Assembly (NCBI GenBank): GCA_002420185.1
Contig: DIHO01000015.1
Span: 1 to 53,514 of the forward strand
Direction of reading: 5' to 3'
DNA from: Opitutales bacterium UBA5694
Lineage (GTDB): Bacteria; Verrucomicrobiota; Verrucomicrobiia; Opitutales; Opitutaceae
Length of the DNA stretch: 53,514 nt
Shown here in pieces: positions 8,767-17,831 of this stretch. Under the pieces are notes generated by a model that saw nothing but the letters and a program-made list of their open reading frames with translations, did no database searches and was not told where the DNA came from. Both the position numbers and the translations under genes were made by a program. How positions within the stretch are numbered: position 1 is the stretch's first letter; each line of letters starts with the position of its first letter.

Positions 8767-10374
8767 TCAACATTCCAGATAGACAAGCTCTGCCTGCTTG
8801 ATCGCCTTAATGGCGTGAATCTTCTCCATCGTCACGTCATCCAACTCGCTATCTAGACCCGCGATATTCAAAGCGATCCCACCAATCTCATTGCGGCTCA
8901 GGGACATCGAAGCAATGTTCACTCCGGCATCGCCAATGATGGTACCCAGCTGACCGACAATTCCCGTTTCATCGCTATTCGCAATAACAAGAAGATATCC
9001 ACAAGGCTCGACTTCTACGTCGCGGCCATTAATCGCCACAACCCTTGGCGAGTTCCCCTTACCCATCAAGGTACCTTCAACTGAAACAACTTCCCCGTTA
9101 TGGCACTTTGCTTCCACTTTAATAAGTTCGGTAAAATCGGTCTCCGCACTCGAGCAAACAACTTCAACGCCTACACCCAGGCGCTCCACAAGCACCATAG
9201 CATTCACGAAATTGACATTACTACCTGATATATTCTGGAGAAATCCCTTCAATACGCTTCGTGTCAGAGAGTTCGAATCGAGATCCACCACTTTCCCATA
9301 GTAGGTAATGGTGAGACTCTCGATCTTGTCCAATGCGAGTTGCTGAACGAACGTTCCAATCTTCGAGCAAAGGTCGAGGTAGGGACCCACCTTCTCAATC
9401 GTGGACGCGTCCAAGGAAGGCATGTTAATCGCGTTGCGGATTTCTCCCCCACGAACGGCATCAGCAACCGCCTTTGCTATTTCAACACCTACACTCTCCT
9501 GAGCTTCCTGTGTCGACGCTCCCAAGTGGGGAGTGAGATTTACGTTCGGGTGAGACCGTAGCGGATGATTACCGGCAGGGGGCTCGGATTCATAGACGTC
9601 CAAACCTGCGGCAGCAACCTTTCCACTGTTCAGCGCATCGACCAAAGCAGATTCTTTTATAATGCCTCCTCGAGCGCAATTGAACACGCGAACGCCATCC
9701 TTCATCTTTTCAAAGGCAGTCTCGTCGATCATGTATTTTGTCTGGTCCGTTAAGGGCATGTGAACCGTTATGTAGTCGGAGCGCCTGAAAAGCTCTTCCA
9801 ATTCGACCGGTTCAACGCACATCGCTTCCGCCCGCACCTCTGTCAGAAAAGGATCGTAGGCGATGATATTCATCCCAAAGGTTTTCGCCCGCTTGGCGAC
9901 TTCACTCCCGATACGTCCCATACCGCAAACACCCAGCGTTTTACTCAGTAATTCGCTACCACCCAGAATCTTCCGATCCCAGCGTCCCTCTCTCATGGAC
10001 GCGGCTGCCTGAGGAACCGGTCTTGCACCGCAAAGCATATGCGTGAAGGTCAGCTCAGCTGTCGCGATTGTGTTTCCAGCGGGGGTGTTCATAACCACAA
10101 CCCCGTGGTCTGTGGCCGCAGGAATATCTATGTTGTCAACTCCGACTCCCGCCCGGCCGACTGCCTTCAGATTTGACGCGTTCGCCAATACTTCCTTCGT
10201 GATCTTTGAGTCGCTCCGAACGATAATACCTGAGACCTCATGAGCATGCTCCATCAGCTTTGCGGCCCGCTCTTCTTTGGGCAGGTCAAAGATTTCAACT
10301 ACCTCGAAGCCTTCTTGGCTCTTGAGATAATCAACTCCTACGGGAGAGATTTTATCGGCTACTAGTATCTTCAT
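8767..10374 (-). CDS. serA: D-3-phosphoglycerate dehydrogenase
   Basis: Oxidises 3-phosphoglycerate with NAD, the first step of serine synthesis. The start MKILVADK at 10374 is chosen because it fits the family; a start 36 bases upstream adds residues unlike it. The Rossmann loop is G-V-C-G-M-G-R-I-G-S. Catalytic segments N-C-A-R-G-G-I-I and T-P-H-L-G-A-S-T are present. The ~535-residue length and a C-terminal ACT domain mark the long form with an intervening domain, normally feedback-inhibited by serine. No strong Shine-Dalgarno is visible. It is the first gene of the six-gene minus-strand operon. Confidence 0.94.
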   Translation of the reverse strand: MKILVADKISPVGVDYLKSQEGFEVVEIFDLPKEERAAKLMEHAHEVSGIIVRSDSKITKEVLANASNLKAVGRAGVGVDNIDIPAATDHGVVVMNTPAGNTIATAELTFTHMLCGARPVPQAAASMREGRWDRKILGGSELLSKTLGVCGMGRIGSEVAKRAKTFGMNIIAYDPFLTEVRAEAMCVEPVELEELFRRSDYITVHMPLTDQTKYMIDETAFEKMKDGVRVFNCARGGIIKESALVDALNSGKVAAAGLDVYESEPPAGNHPLRSHPNVNLTPHLGASTQEAQESVGVEIAKAVADAVRGGEIRNAINMPSLDASTIEKVGPYLDLCSKIGTFVQQLALDKIESLTITYYGKVVDLDSNSLTRSVLKGFLQNISGSNVNFVNAMVLVERLGVGVEVVCSSAETDFTELIKVEAKCHNGEVVSVEGTLMGKGNSPRVVAINGRDVEVEPCGYLLVIANSDETGIVGQLGTIIGDAGVNIASMSLSRNEIGGIALNIAGLDSELDDVTMEKIHAIKAIKQAELVYLEC

Positions 10375-10460
10375 TGGAAAAAATGAGGCCCCATCAAAGG
10401 TGATGCCCACTAAAAAGCAATAGATAATACTGTCATGAATCGGACAGCAGAAAGGCTCGA

Positions 10461-11123
10461 TTACAGCTCCGATTTGGACCTACGCAGGAATTGCTCGATA
10501 GCCGTCCGGTAGGAGAGACCTCCCACTCGATCCACATTGCGATGACCCGCTTCTGGTTACGTGAGGAAAGAGACATTCCCGCCTTCAAATGACTCTCGAA
10601 GCGTAATGCTATTGGCTGCGTCAACGATGCCATCATCTTCAACATGTATCAGCAAAACCTGGCAAACTACTTTCGATGCCTTATTCTCGTTCTCAAACAT
10701 ATCTTCAGGAATCCATTTTTGGGACAAAAGATTCTCGTAAAAGCTGATGAATTTGGACTCGAGAATGAGACGGGCTAGATCGTAACTCGTTGCGAGCTCG
10801 GTCGCTCGTCCCCCTCCCACTGATCGTGCATGCAAGACCAGTCTGGCCTCGCTGGCTCCATTATACCGTAGCAAATAGTCGTACACCAGAGCAACGTCTA
10901 CGCATAGTTTCGATTCAATCGAGGCCCCTTTTGTAAAACACTAGCCACGATATTCAAAACTGGCTATTTTGTATCCTTTCAGATGGTAGTTCCGGAGCTT
11001 CGACATCGCCATCGACAAATCTTCCTCGCTTCCGTACAGGAAAGGAACGGTCTAGGCACCCTCACCCGCACCCTCCCAGAACACATTCAGCTCAAACCCC
11101 GTCATCCGCGAAGAAATAATCAT
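10461..11123 (-). pseudogene. broken alpha/beta hydrolase gene
   Basis: Three reading frames must be combined to recover one alpha/beta-hydrolase. From 11123 the reading gives an N-terminal part with an in-frame TAG, then F-L-Y-G-S-E-E-D-L-S, then a G-Y-K-I-A-S-F-E-Y-R-G strand ended by a stop. A shifted frame continues with a nucleophile elbow (A-R-S-V-G-G-G, serine retained) and the strand L-L-I-H-V-E-D-D-G-I-V. A third frame supplies G-H-R-N-V-D with the catalytic histidine and the true C terminus at 10461. At least two frameshifts and two internal stops make it non-functional. The largest open piece, 10557-10886, should not be read as a gene. Confidence 0.75.
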
Positions 11124-11284
11124 AACTTGACTCCCTTTCGTAGGATGCTGGAGGTGGTCGAAACAGAAATTCGTGTGTGGTCTGACGGCCATAAATCGCG
11201 AAAAAACTACGCCCGCTATCAAGAGGACGATGGAAGCGTTAAACGGATTATGGGTCCTGCACGAATCAGTACGTATTTCAAAAA

Positions 11285-12607
11285 CTAGCCTAGAAGATCC
11301 CTCAAAACCAGAGGCAGTTGGGCTCTCGGCACTTCCTCTTCACTTCGGTCCGACAAATTCCGAACCTTCACGACGCCTTTTTCGAGTTCGTCCGATCCAT
11401 AAATAAAAGCGAACCTCGCCCCTGAAGCAGAAGCCGCTTTGAACTGTTTTCCAAATGCCTGGCTCCTTAATGAATAGTCCACAGCAAATCCGGACTGCCT
11501 CAGGACGTTGGCATCAAATAGAGCAGCGACCCGCTCTTCTTCTCCTCCGACCACAAGATAGGCATCGAGAGTGTCAACTAACCTGGGCATGAGCCCTCTT
11601 CCCCGCAAAATATCAGCAAGCACGACATCGCCCAAACCGAATCCCACAGCCGGCATTTCCGGGCCACCCATTTTTTGAATGAGGCTATTATAACGTCCCC
11701 CACCTGCGAGTGCCCGGTTTTTTTTGGCCCGATCAAAGACCTCAAAAACGAAGCCGGTGTAGTATGCCAAACCGCGCACGATGCTCAAGTCCATCTCTAT
11801 GTAACCGCCGATTCCCATCGCATCAAGCCCGTCAAGCAATTCAGTCCAGTCACGAATACGGGCCTCGAGGGCCTCGTGTAGCTTAGAATTGACGGGTACT
11901 TTCTGAAACGCCTTTGAAAGTTCCGCAATCGTTCTCACCTCAAGAAACGCCCGAAGCGATTCCCACACCTGAACGGCAGAGTCCCCCACGATCGACTCGA
12001 GATTCTCCTTTGCCGCCTCCTCTGGCATACGTTCCCACTTGTCGACGATTTCGAGAATCTTGGCGGACTGCGCGGCAAATCCCTGGGCTTCCAAATACAA
12101 CACCCAGATATTTCGGTCGCTGAGGCGGATAAAAAAATCATCTTCACCAAGACCGAATCCCTGAAAAATCTGGACGAGTAGTGCCAGCAGCTCAATTTCA
12201 GCGGAGGGACCCGCCTCTCCCAGTATATCAGCATTGAGCTGAGTGAAGCATCTCAAACGACCCTTCTGCATTCGCTCGTAACGAAAATTATCGCCCACAC
12301 TAAACCATTTTACAGGCCGCTTTAAAGCGTTTGCCCGAGCAGCTACCATTCGCCCGAGTGTCGGAGTCAATTCGGGTCGTAGCGAAATTTCCCGGCCTCC
12401 TTTGTCTTCAAAACAAAAAAGTTGAGATTCAATTTCGTCCCCCGACTTCGCCTTGAACAATTCCAGCGATTCCAAAACCGGTCCATCGTATTCCTGAAAG
12501 CCAAAACGTCGGGCAACTTGACGCCAAACCTGGAAGAGAAAGCGGCGCTCCGCAAAATCCTCAGGATAAAATTCACGGAATCCGGGTAGTGATTTGAAAT
12601 TCGACAT
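11285..12607 (-). CDS. hisS: histidine--tRNA ligase
   Basis: Charges tRNA-His. Class II motif 2 is seen as F-R-Y-E-R-M-Q-K-G-R-L-R-C-F-T-Q near residues 108-123. The histidine-specific stretch reads L-A-Y-Y-T-G-F-V-F-E-V-F with R-G just before it, and G-G-R-Y-N follows. An anticodon-binding domain fills about 345-440. The 440-residue length is normal. Some classic positions differ (R-G-L-A-Y-Y rather than R-G-L-D-Y-Y), but the architecture supports a true HisS rather than HisZ. The gene lies downstream of the HU-like gene on the same strand, with a 78-base gap. Confidence 0.9.
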   Translation of the reverse strand: MSNFKSLPGFREFYPEDFAERRFLFQVWRQVARRFGFQEYDGPVLESLELFKAKSGDEIESQLFCFEDKGGREISLRPELTPTLGRMVAARANALKRPVKWFSVGDNFRYERMQKGRLRCFTQLNADILGEAGPSAEIELLALLVQIFQGFGLGEDDFFIRLSDRNIWVLYLEAQGFAAQSAKILEIVDKWERMPEEAAKENLESIVGDSAVQVWESLRAFLEVRTIAELSKAFQKVPVNSKLHEALEARIRDWTELLDGLDAMGIGGYIEMDLSIVRGLAYYTGFVFEVFDRAKKNRALAGGGRYNSLIQKMGGPEMPAVGFGLGDVVLADILRGRGLMPRLVDTLDAYLVVGGEEERVAALFDANVLRQSGFAVDYSLRSQAFGKQFKAASASGARFAFIYGSDELEKGVVKVRNLSDRSEEEVPRAQLPLVLRDLLG

Positions 12608-12685
12608 CGCTTATTAATGACACGCCCTAGGCCGCCTAACACGTGTGTCAAGAATCGAGCCAACGTGCCCTCAAAAGGCCGCATT

Positions 12686-12997
12686 CTAAAGAGAATCCAA
12701 ATCGATGTCCTTAATTCTAGCTTTTAGGATTTTACCGGCCTTAAATTTCACCACAGCCCGCGTAGGAATGACCACGTCTGTTTCTGGGCGATTCGGGTTC
12801 CTGCCAACGCGAGCTTTACGCTTCTGTATTTCGAAAACACCGAAATTGCGCAACTCAACATTTCGCCCCTCTACCAAAGCATCTTGCACGATATCCAGCG
12901 TCATCTGCACTGCCTCTTGTATCTTGCTCTGTGGAATATCTTTCGACTTCTCGAAAATCTTTAAGACAATATCACGTTTTGTAAGATTATTGGACAT
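12686..12997 (-). CDS. HU/IHF-family DNA-binding protein
   Basis: A small basic nucleoid protein of 103 residues. The N-terminal helical part (about 1-50) is followed by the beta-arm segment R-N-F-G-V-F-E-I-Q-K-R and the G-R-N-P-N-R-P-E-T tip, diagnostic of the HU/IHF superfamily. A C-terminal tail after F-K-A-G-K is slightly longer than in HU. It could be an HU or an IHF-like subunit; the sequence alone does not decide. It is divergent from the ClpX-like gene (98 bases between starts) and precedes hisS. Confidence 0.9.
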   Translation of the reverse strand: MSNNLTKRDIVLKIFEKSKDIPQSKIQEAVQMTLDIVQDALVEGRNVELRNFGVFEIQKRKARVGRNPNRPETDVVIPTRAVVKFKAGKILKARIKDIDLDSL

Positions 12998-13095
12998 GGG
13001 GAGCGTGTGTAGAAGTTACCTGAATTAATTCAACCTAACTTACTTTCTCAGTTTAGGTTGCGTCAACCTCAAAGCCATGCAATTTGCTCAACATA

Positions 13096-14700
13096 ATGAG
13101 CCAAGACAAAGAACAGCTAGATCCGATGGAGGAGTTGAAGAAAAACCTGGATCAGGCCTTCAAACAAGGAAAGTCGTTTTTCCCGATGGGAGGAGGCTTC
13201 AACCCGCAAAGCGGTATTTCATCCCCTTCTGAAAAGAAAAAGGATCCAGAAGTGGACGAAGGACGCGAAGAAGCTTTAAAGCGTATTCATGGATTCAACC
13301 TAAAGCCAAAGGAAATTCGAGACTACCTCGACCGATTTGTCATTCAGCAAACGGAAGCCAAAAAAGTGATTTCCGTCGCCATTTGCGACCACTTCAATCA
13401 CGTACGCCGCTGTTTGGAAAATCCAGATCTCAAAGAGCGAGACTATGCCAAGCAGAACGTTATTCTGCTCGGTCCAACCGGAGTTGGAAAAACCTACCTC
13501 ATGAGAAATGTCGCAAAACTGATTGGCGTACCGTTTGTCAAAGCTGACGCTACCAAATTTTCAGAAACGGGCTACGTTGGCGGGGATGTGGACGACCTCG
13601 TGCGAGACTTGGTAAAAAACGCTAATGGCGATATCGACCTCGCCCAATACGGAATTGTCTACATTGACGAGATCGATAAGATCGCCCAGAGAGGCGAGCA
13701 TGGAAGAGATGTATCCGGCAGAGGGGTGCAAATCAACCTGCTCAAGCTTATGGAGGAAACAGATGTAAACCTCCAAAGTCAAACTGACTTAATAGGCCAG
13801 ATGCAAGCCATGATGGACTTTCAGCAAACGGGAAAACCACGACAGAAGACGATCAACACTCGGCATATTCTCTTTATCGTTAGCGGTGCCTTCGACAAGC
13901 TGGGCGAATCCGTAAAAAAGCGTCTGGCCACAACCACGATGGGGTTCGGAGCTTCACGAAAGAGCGAAGAGGAAGAGAGCGAGGATTTCCTAAACGAAGT
14001 CGAGACACGCGATTTCATCGACTATGGTTTTGAACCGGAATTCATTGGTCGACTCCCCGTTCGAGTGGCCTGTCAACATCTGCTTCCAGAAGACTTGCTC
14101 CAGATCCTGACATCCTCGGAAGGAAGCATACTCGCTCAATACCTGGCGGACTTTGATGGCTACAGTATCAAACTGGATGTTTCCGAGGAAGCCCTGGAAA
14201 AGGTTTCCCGCCGGGCCCACAAAGAAAAAACAGGAGCCCGCGGATTGATGACGGTCCTCGAAAGCGTGTTTCGGGATTTCAAATTCGAGCTACCTTCAAC
14301 TGGAATCAAGCAGTTCAAAGTTACAGGTGACACGGTCGACGACCCCTCAAGCGATTTGAAGAAATTGCTCCGAGAAAATATTTCCGAGCAACGCAGCGTT
14401 TTGATGAGCGAAGTCACAACTTATGGGCAGCGATTCGAAAACCAGCATGGCTTTACCCTCGATTTTGACGAGGGGGCCGTGCTAGCTCTCGTTGAGGAAA
14501 GTCTAGATACCGACAAAACGATACGGGCGTTGTGCGAATTGAAGTTTCGAGATTTTCACCATGGCCTCACTTTGATTTCTCGTAATACTGGACAGACAAT
14601 TTTCCCAATTACTGGATCAGTGGTCAAGAATGCCGAAAAGGAACTGTCCGATTGGGTCGTCAACAGTTACCGCCAACAAAGCGAGGCAGAATCTGAATAG
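13096..14700 (+). CDS. ClpX-type AAA+ ATPase lacking the zinc finger
   Basis: An unfoldase-like ATPase of 534 residues (start MSQDKEQ; an upstream in-frame ATG adds four residues). Walker A GPTGVGKT is at 126-133, Walker B I-V-Y-I-D-E-I-D at about 187-194, a pore-loop-like G-Y-V-G at 159-162 and the sensor-2 segment G-A-R-G-L at 380-384. The tetrapeptide M-G-F-G at 282-285 falls where ClpX carries its I-G-F-G ClpP-docking loop, so ClpP binding may be retained (inference). The N-terminal C4 zinc domain of ClpX is absent, replaced by about 65 charged residues. About 100 extra residues follow the usual ClpX C terminus. It is likely a second ClpX-like protein rather than the main ClpX. ubiE follows 42 bases later. 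Confidence 0.8.
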   Translation: MSQDKEQLDPMEELKKNLDQAFKQGKSFFPMGGGFNPQSGISSPSEKKKDPEVDEGREEALKRIHGFNLKPKEIRDYLDRFVIQQTEAKKVISVAICDHFNHVRRCLENPDLKERDYAKQNVILLGPTGVGKTYLMRNVAKLIGVPFVKADATKFSETGYVGGDVDDLVRDLVKNANGDIDLAQYGIVYIDEIDKIAQRGEHGRDVSGRGVQINLLKLMEETDVNLQSQTDLIGQMQAMMDFQQTGKPRQKTINTRHILFIVSGAFDKLGESVKKRLATTTMGFGASRKSEEEESEDFLNEVETRDFIDYGFEPEFIGRLPVRVACQHLLPEDLLQILTSSEGSILAQYLADFDGYSIKLDVSEEALEKVSRRAHKEKTGARGLMTVLESVFRDFKFELPSTGIKQFKVTGDTVDDPSSDLKKLLRENISEQRSVLMSEVTTYGQRFENQHGFTLDFDEGAVLALVEESLDTDKTIRALCELKFRDFHHGLTLISRNTGQTIFPITGSVVKNAEKELSDWVVNSYRQQSEAESE

Positions 14701-14742
14701 CCTCACTTGATCAGGCAAAATTTCACGAATTTGTAAGCTCTC

Positions 14743-15438
14743 ATGCCCGACGCATCTATGGTAAATTCGATGTTCGCGAGAATTGCTTCGCGGTACGATA
14801 TCGCCAATCGCCTTCTCAGTTTTGGGATCGACCAGATTTGGCGCAACCGCCTTGTTGAAGAAGTCGACCTCCGGAAACCAACTACGGTCGTAGATCTTGC
14901 AACTGGCAGTGGAGACGTGGCTTTTGCCCTGCGTGAAGGCCTTCCAAAGTCAACGGTTATTAAGGGTCTAGATTTCTGCGCCCCCATGATCGATGAGGCG
15001 AAGAAAAAGCAAGTCGAGCTTAGAGAACCTGAAATCGAGTTCGGCATCGGAGATATACTGGACTTGCCATTGGATACAGGATTGGCTCAAGCAGCAACGA
15101 TCTCTTTCGGCTTTAGAAATCTGGAAGATCGCCACAAAGGACTCCTCGAAATCCGACGTATTCTAGACCCAGAAAATGGACACATTTTCATACTTGAATT
15201 CTCCCAGCCGCATCCTGTGTATCGGCCTTTTTACTACTTCTACTTGAAACGCGTCCTTCCAATCGTGGCCAGCCTGATAACGGGAGATCTTCCCGCCTAT
15301 CAATATCTATGCAACTCCATCGAAACGTTTCCAGATCGCGAAGGCATTAGTTCCGAGTTAAAACAAGCGGGATTTAGAGAAATTATAGCGATCCCGCTCG
15401 CCCTCGGAAGCGTGGCCTTGCACATCGCTAAAGCCTAG
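14743..15438 (+). CDS. ubiE: demethylmenaquinone / ubiquinone methyltransferase
   Basis: SAM-dependent C-methylation in quinone synthesis, probably the last step of menaquinone formation (MenG/UbiE). The SAM loop reads V-V-D-L-A-T-G-S-G-D-V-A near residues 46-57. The UbiE signatures Y-D-I-A-N-R-L-L-S-F-G-I-D (about 14-26) and S-F-G-F-R-N-L-E-D-R are present. The 231-residue length is typical. It lies 42 bases after the ClpX-like gene, so they may share a transcript. Whether the substrate is menaquinone or ubiquinone cannot be told from this sequence. Confidence 0.92.
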   Translation: MPDASMVNSMFARIASRYDIANRLLSFGIDQIWRNRLVEEVDLRKPTTVVDLATGSGDVAFALREGLPKSTVIKGLDFCAPMIDEAKKKQVELREPEIEFGIGDILDLPLDTGLAQAATISFGFRNLEDRHKGLLEIRRILDPENGHIFILEFSQPHPVYRPFYYFYLKRVLPIVASLITGDLPAYQYLCNSIETFPDREGISSELKQAGFREIIAIPLALGSVALHIAKA

Positions 15439-15705
15439 TGGCTAGGACACGACGCAGAGCCCGCTCCCTTGACTCAACCTAGGTAATTCGCCGGGCTATC
15501 GAACCCTGCCATTAGATGACAACCAACCGTAAAAGGGGGATTGATGTCTCATCTATACTCTTCGGTTCCGTCGGGACGGTGCTCGCGACGTCAACTGTTT
15601 GTAGCGTCCCAAATGTACCCCTGGATCGAACAATACCGGGTTGCGTCGACGCTTCCAAATCAAGTAGCCCAACCTTCCGGGCAAAGGTTAAGGCACTACA
15701 ATACT

Positions 15706-16023
15706 TTAGTTGAAAGACTTGCCACATCCGCAAGTGCTTTCGGCATTGGGATTCCTAATTTCAAACCCCTTTCCCTCCAAACCGTCATCAAAATCGATCT
15801 CGCTACCTTTCATGTACTCGATGCTTGCATCGTCCATTAGAAAAGAGACTCCTGCACTTTCGAGTGTGCGGTCGCCGTCGTTCTTCAGATCAAAGGACAT
15901 TCCATACTGGAACCCTGAACAACCACCAGATTCGACGAAAATACGAAGTAACTTCCCCCCTCCACCTTTTTCCTCTTGGAGTTGCTTGACCTTGTTTGCC
16001 GCGTTTTCAGTAAGTGTTATCAC
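15706..16023 (-). CDS. erpA: A-type iron-sulfur carrier (ErpA/IscA family)
   Basis: Carries or inserts Fe-S clusters into client proteins. The three ligand cysteines are visible: C35 in G-G-C-S-G, and C98 and C100 in the C-terminal C-G-C-G-K. The 105-residue length is typical. It stands apart from any isc or suf genes, which favours an ErpA-like housekeeping carrier; IscA cannot be excluded. The 267 bases between it and ubiE contain short open frames on both strands but nothing recognised. Confidence 0.9.
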   Translation of the reverse strand: MITLTENAANKVKQLQEEKGGGGKLLRIFVESGGCSGFQYGMSFDLKNDGDRTLESAGVSFLMDDASIEYMKGSEIDFDDGLEGKGFEIRNPNAESTCGCGKSFN

Positions 16024-16225
16024 AGTCCGAAAATCCTATTTTTAAACGATCCTGTCAAGAGGCAGAATCTGAATTGCAAACCAAATTTTCTATTACAAAG
16101 CATAAATCGCGCTAAGTATGTCATGCGGCTTGCAATGATCAAAAATTCTCTGTAGAGTTCCGGGTTGATAGTACTTTGAGCATTGAGATGCATCTGAACC
16201 GCACATTAAATCTTTCGACGAGAAA

Positions 16226-17689
16226 ATGGCAGCACAAGGTTTCAATCAAGAACTGAGACAAAAGCAGACGCAGTCTCAAGTCCTTGCCCCTCAACTGCGT
16301 CATTCGCTTAAGATTCTGCAGGTTGCAGCACAGGACCTTAACATAACGATCCAGGAAGAGCTTCAAACAAATCCGTCGCTGGAAGAAATGCCGATGGATG
16401 GAGTAAGCCTAGACGACGGCACGTTAAACGGGTCGGATGGCGAGAATCATGAACAGGAATCTGCTAACCAGAACGAAGAATTGAAGTTCGACGAGACTTT
16501 CGAGATTCTGAGCAAGATCGACCAAGACTGGCGCGACCACCTGTCCGAGGCCAGCAGCGGTCAGAGCTTTACCTCTGCGGATGCGGAGCGTCGCGATCAT
16601 TTTTTCGACTCCCTCGTGAATGAGACTTCATTGCAGGAGCATCTTCTTTCCCAAGCGTCTTTGTCCGATATCAGTGCAAAGGATTACGAAGCGATCGAAT
16701 ATCTTGTCGGCAGCCTCGACATCAACGGGTTTCTTAACACACCCCTCTCCGATCTCGCCTTAGTTTCCGGTATGTCGCTTAGCGAGATGCAGTCTGCTCA
16801 TCAAACGCTGAAGTCATTCGACCCTCCTGGAATCGGTGCATTCGATTTCCAAGACTGTCTGGCTACGCAACTGGAACTCCAAGGTCTCAGAAACTCGGAT
16901 GCCTACGAGATGGTCCAGAGGCATTTTAAGCTTCTCACCCGAAGACGTATTCCCGACATCGCTCGGAAAATGGGGATTAATTCTGATGAGGTTCAAGCGG
17001 CTATAGACGATATCGCGTTGCTTGACCCCGCTCCCGGTCGCCGCTTTTCCGAGGACACCAATCGATCCGTCCTCCCCGATGTCGTAGTAGAAAGAGATGA
17101 AGACAAGTGGAAAGTAACACTAAATAGCGACTATATTCCTCGTCTTCGCATCAGTCCTTACTACAAGGAAATGATCGCCAGGGGCCAGCTTTCCCGCCAA
17201 GAGAAAGAGTATATTCAGGAGAAGATGCGATCCGGTAAATTTCTCATAAGCTCGATCGAGCAACGCCAGCAAACGATCGAGCGAATCGCGAACGAGATCG
17301 TAAAATTACAAGTCGCTTTCCTCGAGGATGGAGTAGCCAAGCTGAAACCTTGCACCATGACCCAGGTCGCTTACACGGTGGGGGTTCACGAAACGACGGT
17401 CAGCCGGGCGATCGCCAACAAGTACATCCAGACCCCGCACGGGGTCTTCGAAATGAAGTTCTTTTTCACCCCCGGCTACAAAGGGGGAGGCGGTGAGGAT
17501 ATCTCTAATACCAGCGTCAAGGAAATGATCCAGCAATTGGTGTCAAACGAAGAACCCACCAAGCCATTGAGCGATCAAGGAATCGTCGCTCTTCTGAAAG
17601 AGAAGGAAATAAATATAGCCCGACGCACCGTAGCCAAGTACCGGGAGGAGCTCAGCATCCTGCCGAGCAATCTGAGAAGGCAATATTAG
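16226..17689 (+). CDS. rpoN: RNA polymerase sigma-54 factor
   Basis: Directs RNA polymerase to -24/-12 promoters, which need an AAA+ enhancer-binding protein. The N-terminal glutamine-rich activator region I (about 4-50) is followed by an acidic region II, the core-binding domain, a helix-turn-helix near 385, and the diagnostic RpoN box A-R-R-T-V-A-K-Y-R-E close to the C terminus. At 487 residues it is normal length. No lptB, hpf or ptsN partners are seen. No -24/-12 promoter was found by eye in this window, and no enhancer-binding protein is encoded here. Confidence 0.95.
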   Translation: MAAQGFNQELRQKQTQSQVLAPQLRHSLKILQVAAQDLNITIQEELQTNPSLEEMPMDGVSLDDGTLNGSDGENHEQESANQNEELKFDETFEILSKIDQDWRDHLSEASSGQSFTSADAERRDHFFDSLVNETSLQEHLLSQASLSDISAKDYEAIEYLVGSLDINGFLNTPLSDLALVSGMSLSEMQSAHQTLKSFDPPGIGAFDFQDCLATQLELQGLRNSDAYEMVQRHFKLLTRRRIPDIARKMGINSDEVQAAIDDIALLDPAPGRRFSEDTNRSVLPDVVVERDEDKWKVTLNSDYIPRLRISPYYKEMIARGQLSRQEKEYIQEKMRSGKFLISSIEQRQQTIERIANEIVKLQVAFLEDGVAKLKPCTMTQVAYTVGVHETTVSRAIANKYIQTPHGVFEMKFFFTPGYKGGGGEDISNTSVKEMIQQLVSNEEPTKPLSDQGIVALLKEKEINIARRTVAKYREELSILPSNLRRQY

Positions 17690-17831
17690 GATGCCGACGG
17701 CCCAGCAGGGCTTAAGTACAGTCCAATAGATTTCTATTTTGCAAACGACTCCTGAATCGCCTACCTAATATGGGCGGCACTGAACAATCTGAAATCGCCC
17801 AATACCTAAAAGTACTCCGGAAATACTTAGT

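Noticed and set aside
10983..11288. 101-residue plus-strand frame
   Set aside because: Antisense to the decayed alpha/beta hydrolase, which explains the region better.
15490..15530. tRNA-like T-arm on the minus strand (GGTTCGATAGCCC)
   Set aside because: The T-stem does not pair properly and no acceptor or anticodon stem could be built around it.
15512..15840. overlapping frames of 65-99 residues on both strands
   Set aside because: No recognised motif or ribosome site, and they compete with each other and with the Fe-S carrier gene.
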